DNA of 64,000 bases, from contig JANQKC010000029.1 of the NCBI GenBank assembly GCA_028281325.1, positions 100,236 through 164,235 on the forward strand. The letters run 5' to 3'. Shown piece after piece: positions 17,597 to 25,241 of this stretch. The position numbers were made by a program, and so were the translations under genes. The DNA is from Alphaproteobacteria bacterium (GTDB lineage Bacteria > Pseudomonadota > Alphaproteobacteria > UBA8366). Below the pieces are notes generated by a model, which saw nothing but the letters and a program-made list of their open reading frames with translations, searched no databases and was not told the origin of the DNA. Each line of letters starts with the position of its first letter. Within the stretch, counting starts at the first letter, position 1.

Positions 17597-19227
17597 GCGA
17601 ACAATCCGTGCAGGAACCACCGCGACGTGCCGTCCCGCCGGGGGCGCACTTCGCGGTACAGCCAGAAGCGACGGCCGGTCTCGTCCTCGACCCGCCAATA
17701 GTCGCGCGCGCCGCCGTCCCAGCCCGGATCGAGCCGCCACCATTCCGGCGCGATCCGCTCGGGTCCTTCCGCCGCCTGCAGCCGGTGCTGTACCCGCCGC
17801 CACCGGAAGGCCGCGGGCGGGCCGTCCTCGGGCACGGCGGCGAGCGTGTCCAGCCGTTCGGGCCGGGCCAGCAAGCGCAACGGCCGGACCGGGCCAGGCC
17901 GCCAGAGAACATCTCCGTCTCCGGCGGCGGCGGGCACGGTCTCGACCGCGTATTCCGGCAGAAAGCTCTCGCGCGGCCGCAACCCGACGACCCGATCGAA
18001 CCCCAGCCGGTTGCCGAGCCGGTCGATCAACGGCGAAATATTTGAGTCTTTTGGGCGCCTATCGCCCGTTGGGCTACTTGAGGCGGGTTTTTGTCCCCTA
18101 TCGCCCGTTGGGCTACTTGAAGCGGGTTTCGCGCGCCTATCGACCGCTGACCTATTCGCCTTTGACCTACCCGAAGCGGGGCTATCGATCTGCACCGCGC
18201 CCAGCGGCTCGGTGACCGGGGCGGCCAGGACCATCGCCTCGACCCCGAAACCGGCATCGAGCGTCCCGAGACGCTCCGCGAAGAGCTTTGCGAGATGCGC
18301 CGCATCCCGCGCCGGGACGGACGTGCCGACGCTGACGGTCTGGAGCGACCCGTCGACCCGAAACAACGTCAGGTCCAGCTGCCGGCAGCCGCGTTGCGCC
18401 TGGCCCAGCCGCTCGCACAATTCATGCAGCAGGCGGCGCAAGCCGGCTTGGATATCGTCGGTCAGCCCGATCGGGTCGGGAAAGGCCAGGCGAACGCGAT
18501 AGCGCGGCGGCGGCCGGCGCGGGGATATCGGCTCCTCGACCCGGCCGAGCGCCTGGTCGAGCCGCAAGGACACTTCGCCGCTGAACCGCGCGGTCAACGG
18601 CGCCCGCGGCAAAGCGTAGAGGTCGCCGACCCGTTTCAGACCGAGACGCGTCAACCCCATCGCCGTCGCCGCGCCGAGCCGTAACGCCGAGACCGGCAAC
18701 CCCGCGATGCTGCCACGGACCGACTCGGACGCCACGATCGAACAGGCTTCGCCGTAATGCGACAAGGCCCAGGCCGCGCCGGGCGTACCGGTCAGGGCGG
18801 CGCGTCCGCGCAGTCCCATCTTTCCAAGCCGCGTCAACAGGTCGTCCAGCATCGCCTGCTCGCCGCCGAACAGATGCGCGCAACCGGTCACGTCGAGCCA
18901 GACGCCGTCGGCGCCTTCCGGTGCGGCGAAGGGCGTGTAGCGGCCGCACCACGACAGGATATGCGCCCGCAACGCCGCATCCGCCTCCGGATCGGCGGGC
19001 ATCGTCCGGAGCCCCGGCAAGACCGCCCGCGCGTCGGCCAGCGCCATCTCGGGCGCGATCCCCGCTGCCGACGCCGCGTCGCTGACCGCCGTAACGACGA
19101 TCCGGCCCGCGGTTTCGGCGACCAGTGCGACTGGCGCGGCCGGATCATCCCGCCAGACGTTGCCTTTCCCGCGCCGCACCCGGTCGATCGACAATGTCGG
19201 AAACCAGAGAGAGATCACGCGTCGCAT
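17593..19227 (-). CDS. imuB: ImuB, inactive Y-family polymerase-like mutasome protein
   Basis: Catalytically dead Y-family polymerase homologue that bridges DnaE2, ImuA and the beta clamp. 544 residues starting MRRVISLWFPTLSIDRV, with the family's GVWLDVTGCAHLFGGE and GLTRLGLKRVGDLYALPR segments. The acidic residues needed for catalysis in true Y-family polymerases are not conserved, as is usual for ImuB. A linker at about residues 353-395 contains two tandem copies of a 13-residue unit (KPASSSPTGDR plus two residues), built from a 39-bp DNA repeat, and a third degenerate copy; this is not part of the family core. It overlaps imuA by 83 bp and dnaE2 by 4 bp. Confidence 0.93.
   Translation of the reverse strand: MRRVISLWFPTLSIDRVRRGKGNVWRDDPAAPVALVAETAGRIVVTAVSDAASAAGIAPEMALADARAVLPGLRTMPADPEADAALRAHILSWCGRYTPFAAPEGADGVWLDVTGCAHLFGGEQAMLDDLLTRLGKMGLRGRAALTGTPGAAWALSHYGEACSIVASESVRGSIAGLPVSALRLGAATAMGLTRLGLKRVGDLYALPRAPLTARFSGEVSLRLDQALGRVEEPISPRRPPPRYRVRLAFPDPIGLTDDIQAGLRRLLHELCERLGQAQRGCRQLDLTLFRVDGSLQTVSVGTSVPARDAAHLAKLFAERLGTLDAGFGVEAMVLAAPVTEPLGAVQIDSPASGRSKANRSAVDRRAKPASSSPTGDRGQKPASSSPTGDRRPKDSNISPLIDRLGNRLGFDRVVGLRPRESFLPEYAVETVPAAAGDGDVLWRPGPVRPLRLLARPERLDTLAAVPEDGPPAAFRWRRVQHRLQAAEGPERIAPEWWRLDPGWDGGARDYWRVEDETGRRFWLYREVRPRRDGTSRWFLHGLFA
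18058..18129. repeat. 39-bp tandem repeat inside imuB
   Basis: Two copies of a 33-nt core (18058-18090 and 18097-18129) differ at one base and are spaced with a 39-nt period, which keeps the reading frame and yields a 13-residue protein repeat in the ImuB linker. A third, decayed copy seems to begin near 18137. This looks like a recent in-frame duplication in a flexible region. Confidence 0.85.
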
Positions 19228-19900
19228 CGCACCATTCCACCACCCATGCCTTGTTCATGCCGCCGCCCCCGCCGCGGCAGCGCAACAGGTCCAACCGCCA
19301 GCGCGTCCCACCGATGGAAGACCGCGCCGTATCCGGCAATCCCAGCAGCGGCACGGAGTCCGCCTGCCACCGGCTGAACACCGCGCTCGGCGACAGATCG
19401 CCCTTACCCGCGCCCCGCCGCAGCACCAAGCCGGTCCCGCCGCCCGTCTCGGCGGCCAGCTGCAACCGGCGGCTGGCGGTCAGGGCGACCGCGCGGTCCG
19501 GCTCGCCGACCACCGCGGCAAGGCCGGGATCGCGCAACCCTTCCTCCATCGCCCACAACATGTCCGCCGCCGTCGCGCAGCGGGCGATCACCAGCCGGTC
19601 CGTATCGAGGCCGAACGCCGCCAGGCCGGGTCCGTAGAGATCGGCGCCGGACCGCGCCATGACACACCACAGCACCGGCCCGTCCGCCCGCCCCGCCAGC
19701 ATCGACACGAAGCCGCCCGCGGCGCTGCCCGTCACCTCATGCACCGCCCCGCTGACCAGCCCGCCGCCCGGCAACGCCGCATCGATCGCGGGAATATCGA
19801 ACGGCATAGACGGATACCGTCCGCCATCGGTTTCGCCGCGTTCCAGCCGGGCAATGCGAGCCCGAAGATCGATCAGCGCGTTGCTTCGTTGCTTGAGCAT
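19145..19900 (-). CDS. imuA: ImuA, RecA-like mutasome protein
   Basis: First gene of the SOS mutasome operon. ImuA is a RecA/SulA-like protein that supports DnaE2-dependent mutagenesis. 251 residues from the ATG at 19900, opening MLKQRSNALIDLRARIARLE; the core includes PFDIPAIDAALPGGGLVSGAVHEV and VLWCVMARSGADLYGPGLAAFG. The C-terminus is Gly-rich (RCRGGGGGMNKAWVVEW) and overlaps imuB. A longer frame begins 102 nt upstream, but it would place the LexA box inside the coding region, so I prefer the inner start. The LexA box lies 23 nt upstream of this ATG. Confidence 0.92.
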   Translation of the reverse strand: MLKQRSNALIDLRARIARLERGETDGGRYPSMPFDIPAIDAALPGGGLVSGAVHEVTGSAAGGFVSMLAGRADGPVLWCVMARSGADLYGPGLAAFGLDTDRLVIARCATAADMLWAMEEGLRDPGLAAVVGEPDRAVALTASRRLQLAAETGGGTGLVLRRGAGKGDLSPSAVFSRWQADSVPLLGLPDTARSSIGGTRWRLDLLRCRGGGGGMNKAWVVEWCDATRDLSLVSDIVDRPGAARERQRLAG

Positions 19901-19922
19901 GTAAGAGCCTTCATCATTAAAT

Positions 19923-19937
19923 GTTCTTCTTTTGTTC
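19923..19937 (-). promoter_or_regulatory. LexA (SOS) box, alphaproteobacterial type
   Basis: GTTC-N7-GTTC reads directly from the plus strand with the spacer TTCTTTT (GAAC-N7-GAAC in the direction of imuA). This exactly matches the established alphaproteobacterial LexA recognition pattern. It is 23 nt upstream of the imuA start, the expected position for repressing the imuA-imuB-dnaE2 operon. Confidence 0.92.
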
Positions 19938-20013
19938 TTATTCCGAAATGACCCATCGGTCAAGGCCCGGCTAATACGCTGCAACCCCTCAAAAAGCCCC
20001 AAAACAAATAAAT

Positions 20014-20027
20014 TTGATCTCGATCAA
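20014..20027 (+). promoter_or_regulatory. FNR/FixK (anaerobox) site before hemN
   Basis: TTGAT-CTCG-ATCAA is a perfect match to the TTGAT-N4-ATCAA consensus of FNR/FixK/Anr regulators. It ends 34 nt before the hemN ATG, consistent with oxygen-limited activation of the oxygen-independent coproporphyrinogen oxidase. Confidence 0.92.
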
Positions 20028-20061
20028 TGCAGCCGTTCCCCCGCGCTGCGTCTGATTCATA

Positions 20062-21417
20062 ATGTCTTCTCAATCGAACGATCTGCTCACCCGCCGGCTG
20101 CCGCGCTACACCAGCTATCCAACGGCCCCGCATTTTCATGACGGCATCGGCGAACAAGATTACCGGGACTGGCTCGCCGCCCTCGACCCGGCATCGCCGG
20201 TCTCGCTGTATATGCATACGCCCTTCTGCCGCGAACTCTGCTGGTTCTGCGGCTGCAATACGCGGGTCGTGCGCCGCGAAGGGGTCATCGCGGATTACCT
20301 GGACCACATGCTGGCCGAGATCGACTTGGTCGCCGACATGCTGCCGGGCCGCATGCCGATCAGCCATATCCATTTCGGCGGCGGTTCCCCCAACACATTG
20401 GGCGCCGAAGGCCTAAGGCGTTTGGCGAAACACCTACGCCAACGGTTTGATATCCATGCCGAAAGCGAAATCGCCATCGAACTCGATCCGCGTTCGACCG
20501 ACGACGATTTCATCACCGCCTGCGCCGACGCCGGGATCAGCCGCGCCAGCCTCGGCGTGCAGGACCTGAACCCGACGGTGCAGAAGGCGATCAACCGCAT
20601 TCAGCCCTATGAAAAGATCGCCCATGTGATCGACGGTCTCCGAGATGCCGGTGTCGAAGATATCAACGTCGACCTGATGTATGGCCTACCGCACCAAACC
20701 GTACCGGGCCTGCTGGCGTCGACAGAACAGGTTCTTGACCTGCGACCGGACCGGATCGCCTTGTTCGGCTATGCCCATGTGCCATGGATGAAGTCGCATC
20801 AGACGCTGCTCGACGAGAGCCTGCTGCCGCCTCCCGAGGAGCGCCATGCGCAACATGACGCGGTCTCCACCTTCCTGACCGACGCCGGTTACCACCCTAT
20901 CGGCATGGACCACTTCGCCCTGCCCGGTACGGAAATGGCGGCGAGTCACGCAGCGGGCACTTTACGGCGGAATTTCCAGGGCTATACGACCGACTCGGCC
21001 GAAACCTTGCTGGGATTCGGCGCGTCCGCCATCGGCGTATCGCCGCACGGTTACGCCCAGAACGAGACGGATGTACGGGGCTGGCGGCGTTGCATCGAAG
21101 AGCGCCGCTTGCCGATCGTCAAAGGCGTCGCCACCGACACCGAGGACCATGCGCGCCGCGCCTTGATCGAACGGTTGATGTGCGACATGGCGGTGGACAT
21201 CGGCCGAATCGCCACTCAATTCGGCTACTGCATCAAGGACTTCCCAGAAGAAGTGGACTCACTGCATCAATTGCGGCGCGATGGCCTGATCGAGTTCGAA
21301 AACGGCGTCGTCCGCATCCCGCCGGAAAACCACGTCCTTGTCCGTGTCGTCGCGGCGGTCTTCGACCGCTACCTTCGATCCGCCGACACCGAGGCGAAAC
21401 ACGCCATCGCGGTCTAG
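20062..21417 (+). CDS. hemN: Oxygen-independent coproporphyrinogen III dehydrogenase HemN
   Basis: Radical SAM enzyme that converts coproporphyrinogen III to protoporphyrinogen IX without oxygen in the cytoplasm. 451 residues with the true-HemN N-terminus LPRYTSYPTAPHFHD, the 4Fe-4S motif CRELCWFCGC (C-x3-C-x2-C with the extra Cys), the SAM-binding HIHFGGGSPNTL, and the C-terminal HemN domain (IERLMCDMAVDIGRIA). The length and presence of the C-terminal domain separate it from HemW. It sits behind an FNR box and ends 2 nt from the convergent TPP enzyme. Confidence 0.96.
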   Translation: MSSQSNDLLTRRLPRYTSYPTAPHFHDGIGEQDYRDWLAALDPASPVSLYMHTPFCRELCWFCGCNTRVVRREGVIADYLDHMLAEIDLVADMLPGRMPISHIHFGGGSPNTLGAEGLRRLAKHLRQRFDIHAESEIAIELDPRSTDDDFITACADAGISRASLGVQDLNPTVQKAINRIQPYEKIAHVIDGLRDAGVEDINVDLMYGLPHQTVPGLLASTEQVLDLRPDRIALFGYAHVPWMKSHQTLLDESLLPPPEERHAQHDAVSTFLTDAGYHPIGMDHFALPGTEMAASHAAGTLRRNFQGYTTDSAETLLGFGASAIGVSPHGYAQNETDVRGWRRCIEERRLPIVKGVATDTEDHARRALIERLMCDMAVDIGRIATQFGYCIKDFPEEVDSLHQLRRDGLIEFENGVVRIPPENHVLVRVVAAVFDRYLRSADTEAKHAIAV

Positions 21418-21419
21418 GG

Positions 21420-23108
21420 TCAATCGCCGTTCCGGGCCGCGAGCGCCTTGTCGCGGGCCGCGCTCAACGTCGTGCGCGACGACACCAGGTCCTCGTCGAT
21501 CCGTAACTCGATCAACGCCGCCGTTCCGCTCGCCTTGGCGCGTTCCAATGCCGGCAAGAAGTCCTCGGTGCGCTCCACCGCCTCGCCATGCGCCCCGAAG
21601 GACCGCGCCCACGCGGCGAAATCCGGATTCACCAGATCGGTGCCGCTGACCCTGCCCGGGTAGTGGTTTTCCTGGTTCAGCCGAATCGTCCCGTAGATGC
21701 CGTTGTTGAACAGGATGACGATCGGTTTCGCCTTGTTCTGCATTGCGGTCGCGATTTCCTGACCGGTCATCAAGGCGCTGCCGTCCCCCAACAGCGAGAC
21801 GACCTGCCGGTCGGGACAGGTGATCGCCGCCGCGACGCCCGCCGGCACCGACGACCCCATCGCGCCCAGATTGCCCGCCAACAGCCGCATCGGCCGCTTG
21901 AACCGCAGAAACCGCAGCGGCCAGCTAGAATACGCCCCGGCGTCGACCGTGACGATCGCATCCTCGGGCAGCCAATCCTGAAGCTGCAGCATCGCCCGGC
22001 CCGGGTCCAACGGCGCGTCGCAGGGCGGCGGCGTCAAGGTTTCGAGATAAGCGGCATGGGCATCCTCGACCCATGTCGTCCGGTGATCGTACGCCACCGG
22101 CGTCATGGCCCGCGCGGCGGCCGCGAATTCCGCGGTGCCGGATTGAATCCCCAGCACCGGCGTGTACAGCCGGCCGATCTCTTCCGAGGCCGGATGCACA
22201 TGGATCAGTTCCTGATTGTCGCCAAGCCGGTCGAACAGGGTGAAATCCTGCGTGATGATCGTGTTCAATCGGCTGCCGACGGCGATGATCAAATCCGACT
22301 CCTTCACCCGATCGGCCAAATCCGCGGGAATCGGCCCGTAGCCGATATCGCCCGCGTAACACGGGCTGGTCATGTCGAAGCAATCCTGGCGGCGGAATCC
22401 GACCGTCGCCGGGATGCGGTTCGCCTCGGCAAACGCCGTCAAGTCGTTGACCGCCTGCTCGGACAGCACCGACCCGGAAATCAGGAAAGGCCGCTGCGCC
22501 TTTTCCAGCAACGCGCGAAAGGCCGCCATCTGGCTTTCGGACGGTTCCGGCTGCACCGTGATCGCCGGCGGCGCGTCGGGGATGGCGATTTCGTCGTCCA
22601 ACATATCCTCCGGCATGACCAGGGCGACCGGTCCCTGCCGCCCGGATGTCGCCAGGTTGACGGCGCGGCCGACGAATTCGGGAATGCGGTCCACGCTGTC
22701 GATCTGCGCCACCCATTTTGTGAGGTCGAGATACATGTGCCGGTATTCGATCTCCTGGAACGCCTCGCGCTGTACCTCGTAGCGCGTGGCATGCCCGATC
22801 AGGACCAGCATCGGCGTCGAATCGTGCTTCGCGTTGTGCACGCCGATCGACGCATTGCAGGCGCCGGGCCCGCGCGTGACGAGGCAGACGGCGGGCTTGC
22901 CCGTCAGCTTGCCATACGCTTCGGCCATGAAGGCGGCGCCCGCCTCGTGCCGGCACGTGACCAGCTTGATTTCCGGCGTATCGAGCAGCGTATCGAGAAT
23001 GCCGAGGAAGCTCTCCCCCGGCAGGCAAAAGACGGTATCGACGCCATTCTTACGCAAGGCGTCCACGACAAGTTGGCCGCCATGGCGAGTCGGCAGATTT
23101 TCAGGCAT
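21420..23108 (-). CDS. Thiamine pyrophosphate-dependent enzyme, acetolactate synthase-like
   Basis: TPP enzyme with the three-domain architecture of acetohydroxyacid synthase, oxalyl-CoA decarboxylase and related enzymes, 562 residues. The cofactor-activating Glu is in VTCRHEAGAAFMAEAYG; the TPP/Mg motif runs from GDGSALMTG to the Asn pair in ILFNNGIYGTIR. It starts HGGQLVVDALRKNGVDTVFCLPGE. There is no adjacent ilvN small subunit, and the gene is alone, so it is probably not the biosynthetic acetolactate synthase; the substrate is unknown. It is convergent with hemN and divergent from hspQ. Confidence 0.9.
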   Translation of the reverse strand: MPENLPTRHGGQLVVDALRKNGVDTVFCLPGESFLGILDTLLDTPEIKLVTCRHEAGAAFMAEAYGKLTGKPAVCLVTRGPGACNASIGVHNAKHDSTPMLVLIGHATRYEVQREAFQEIEYRHMYLDLTKWVAQIDSVDRIPEFVGRAVNLATSGRQGPVALVMPEDMLDDEIAIPDAPPAITVQPEPSESQMAAFRALLEKAQRPFLISGSVLSEQAVNDLTAFAEANRIPATVGFRRQDCFDMTSPCYAGDIGYGPIPADLADRVKESDLIIAVGSRLNTIITQDFTLFDRLGDNQELIHVHPASEEIGRLYTPVLGIQSGTAEFAAAARAMTPVAYDHRTTWVEDAHAAYLETLTPPPCDAPLDPGRAMLQLQDWLPEDAIVTVDAGAYSSWPLRFLRFKRPMRLLAGNLGAMGSSVPAGVAAAITCPDRQVVSLLGDGSALMTGQEIATAMQNKAKPIVILFNNGIYGTIRLNQENHYPGRVSGTDLVNPDFAAWARSFGAHGEAVERTEDFLPALERAKASGTAALIELRIDEDLVSSRTTLSAARDKALAARNGD

Positions 23109-23262
23109 GACAAATCAATTCGGTGGTGATCAAGGCTGGATGGCAGGCGAAGAGTACGGGAACTAAAGGGCCTTGCGAAACCGGAGTCAATCGTTCTGGA
23201 CAGAACCCTCCCCTCAAGGCAGATTGCCGCAACCGAGCGTTTCCGACCGACGATCAATAAGA

Positions 23263-23595
23263 ATGGCCGCTCCCGCCATGGCAGAAAGCATCGCGCAGTT
23301 CCGACCGGGCCAGCTCATCCACCATAAGCTTTTCGACTACCGCGGCGTGGTCTTCGACGTGGACCCGGTCTTTCAAGGGACCGACGCATGGTATGAACGG
23401 ATGGCGCAGTCCCGGCCCCCGAAGGAGAAACCCTGGTATCACGTACTCGTTCATGACGCGTCGCACACGACCTATGTCGCGGAGCAGAACCTGGAACTCG
23501 ACCACAGCATGGAGCCGGTCCGCCACAAACTGCTTGGCGCGCATTTCGACCGGTTCGAGAAAGGCGTCTATGTCCTGCGCCGCCGCACAAACTGA
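23263..23595 (+). CDS. hspQ: Heat shock protein HspQ
   Basis: Small YccV-like (hemimethylated-DNA-binding fold) protein; in enterobacteria HspQ acts as a specificity factor for Lon protease. The core FRPGQLIHHKLFDYRGVVFDVDP, then PWYHVLVHDASHTTYVAEQNLE and the C-terminal HFDRFEKGVYVLRR, are the family hallmarks. Start choice is uncertain: ATG at 23263 (MAAPAMAES) or ATG at 23278 (MAESIAQF); neither has a strong ribosome-binding site, and a further in-frame start upstream at 23173 gives non-family sequence. It lies 15 nt before pyrE on the same strand. Confidence 0.88.
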   Translation: MAAPAMAESIAQFRPGQLIHHKLFDYRGVVFDVDPVFQGTDAWYERMAQSRPPKEKPWYHVLVHDASHTTYVAEQNLELDHSMEPVRHKLLGAHFDRFEKGVYVLRRRTN

Positions 23596-23610
23596 AGGAT
23601 TAAGTCCGTA

Positions 23611-24276
23611 ATGCCCGACGATACGGCCCGCACGGCCGCCCGCATCCTGATCGAAACCAAATCCGTCCTGTTCCGGCCCGACGATCCGTTCACCTTCACC
23701 AGCGGCCGGCTCAGTCCGGTCTATGTCGATTGCCGGCGGCTGATTTCCTTCGTCGACGCCCGCCGCACCCTGATGTCGCTGATGGCCGACCAGATCAAGC
23801 GGACGGTCGACGCATCGACCGTAAGCGCGGTCGCGGGCGGTGAGACCGCCGGCATTCCCTTCGCCGCCTGGATCGCCGACCTGCTCGACGTGCCGATGGT
23901 CTATATCCGCAAGAAACCGAAAGGGTTCGGCCGCAATACGCGGATCGAAGGCATCGTCAACGAGGGCGACAATATCCTGCTGATCGAGGATCTGGCGACC
24001 GACGGCGGCAGCAAGATCAGCTTCGTCGACGGCATCCGCGACGCGGGCGCGGAATGCGCGCATACCTTCGTCGTCTTCCATTACGGCATCTTCCCGGAGG
24101 GTATTCAGGGCCTGAAGAAAGCCGGCGTCACGCTGCACGGTCTGGCAACGTGGTGGGACGTTCTGAAATGCGCCGAGGAAGAAAGCTATTTCGACTCCTC
24201 GACCATCGAGAAGGTCGCCGCCTTCCTGCATGCGCCGGACGATTGGACGCCCGCCCGGTCGAACGCCAGCGGATAA
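23611..24276 (+). CDS. pyrE: Orotate phosphoribosyltransferase
   Basis: Transfers ribose-5-phosphate from PRPP to orotate in de novo pyrimidine synthesis. 221 residues. The PRPP-binding signature ILLIEDLATDGGSK, the substrate loop YIRKKPKGFGRNTRIEG, and the N-terminal SVLFRPDDPFTFTSGRLSPVY are clear and match the alphaproteobacterial PyrE form. It follows hspQ closely, so they may be co-transcribed. Confidence 0.95.
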   Translation: MPDDTARTAARILIETKSVLFRPDDPFTFTSGRLSPVYVDCRRLISFVDARRTLMSLMADQIKRTVDASTVSAVAGGETAGIPFAAWIADLLDVPMVYIRKKPKGFGRNTRIEGIVNEGDNILLIEDLATDGGSKISFVDGIRDAGAECAHTFVVFHYGIFPEGIQGLKKAGVTLHGLATWWDVLKCAEEESYFDSSTIEKVAAFLHAPDDWTPARSNASG

Positions 24277-24409
24277 CCGCTTCCGCCACCGAAAAAATCA
24301 CGGACCGGTCTCTCTATTCTTTCGCTCCGCCGGGACTTCGGGCACAGTGCGCCCGTGTTTTTATCTGTGCCCAACAAAGGCATGACTTGGAACGAAAGCG
24401 GAGAGATCA

Positions 24410-25192
24410 ATGGCGTCGCCAAGCGAAAAAGTGATCGTGCAGAAGGACGGACCGGTCACCACGGTCCTCATCAACCGGCCGGAGGCCCGGAACGCGGTCG
24501 ACAACGAGACGGCGGATGCGCTCGCCGACGCCTTCCGCGCCTTCGACGCCGACGACAGCGCCTCCGTCGCGGTCATCGCCGGCAAGGAGACCGGATTCTG
24601 CGCCGGGGCCGATCTGAAAGCGGTCGCATCCGGAGAGCGGCAGAAGCGCTACAGCGACGACGGCGACGGCCCGATGGGACCGACGCGCCTGTCCCTCGGC
24701 AAACCGGTCATCGCGGCCGTCTCCGGCTATGCGGTCGCGGGCGGGCTCGAAATCGCCCTTTGGTGCGACCTGCGCGTGGTCGAGGAAGACGCGATTTTCG
24801 GCGTCTTCTGCCGCCGCTTCGGCATGCCGTTGATCGACGGCGGCACGGTGCGCCTGCCCCGTCTGATCGGCACGAGCCGCGCCCTCGACATGATCCTGAC
24901 CGGCCGTCCCGTGGGCGCGGAAGAAGCGTTGCAGATGGGACTGGCCAACCGGGTTGTGCCTAAAAATCAGGCACTTGTTGCCGCACAGCAATTGGCGCGC
25001 GAGATTTCCGCCTTTCCGCAGACCTGCGTGCGCGGGGATCGAGCCTCCGTCTACCGACAATTCGATCACAACTTTCAGGAAGCCATGCAGTTGGAATTCC
25101 AAGCGGGCGTGGGTGTGGTACAACAAGAAGGTCGCCAAGGGGCCGGTCGTTTCGTCTCGGGGGTGGGCCGGCACGGCCAATTCGGAGACTAG
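24410..25192 (+). CDS. Enoyl-CoA hydratase/isomerase family protein
   Basis: Crotonase-fold protein, 260 residues. The oxyanion-hole motifs are present: GKETGFCAGADLKAVAS and VSGYAVAGGLEIALWCDLRV. The later segment FGVFCRRFGMPLIDGGTVRLPRL is where hydratases carry the catalytic Glu pair; here these positions are not clearly Glu, so hydratase activity is uncertain and another crotonase reaction is possible. The ending GAGRFVSGVGRHGQF is family-typical, so the gene is complete. A GGAGAG lies upstream of the ATG. The peptide transporter genes start 49 nt downstream. Confidence 0.88.
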   Translation: MASPSEKVIVQKDGPVTTVLINRPEARNAVDNETADALADAFRAFDADDSASVAVIAGKETGFCAGADLKAVASGERQKRYSDDGDGPMGPTRLSLGKPVIAAVSGYAVAGGLEIALWCDLRVVEEDAIFGVFCRRFGMPLIDGGTVRLPRLIGTSRALDMILTGRPVGAEEALQMGLANRVVPKNQALVAAQQLAREISAFPQTCVRGDRASVYRQFDHNFQEAMQLEFQAGVGVVQQEGRQGAGRFVSGVGRHGQFGD

Positions 25193-25241
25193 GCGCATCA
25201 AGAGCCACCGGCGCAATCGTTGTCCGCAGGGAGCAACAAGA

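Noticed and set aside
24954..25241. Extension of the binding protein into the enoyl-CoA hydratase gene
   Set aside because: The ATG at 25242 has a ribosome-binding site and begins a textbook signal peptide; the extension reads the hydratase gene out of frame.
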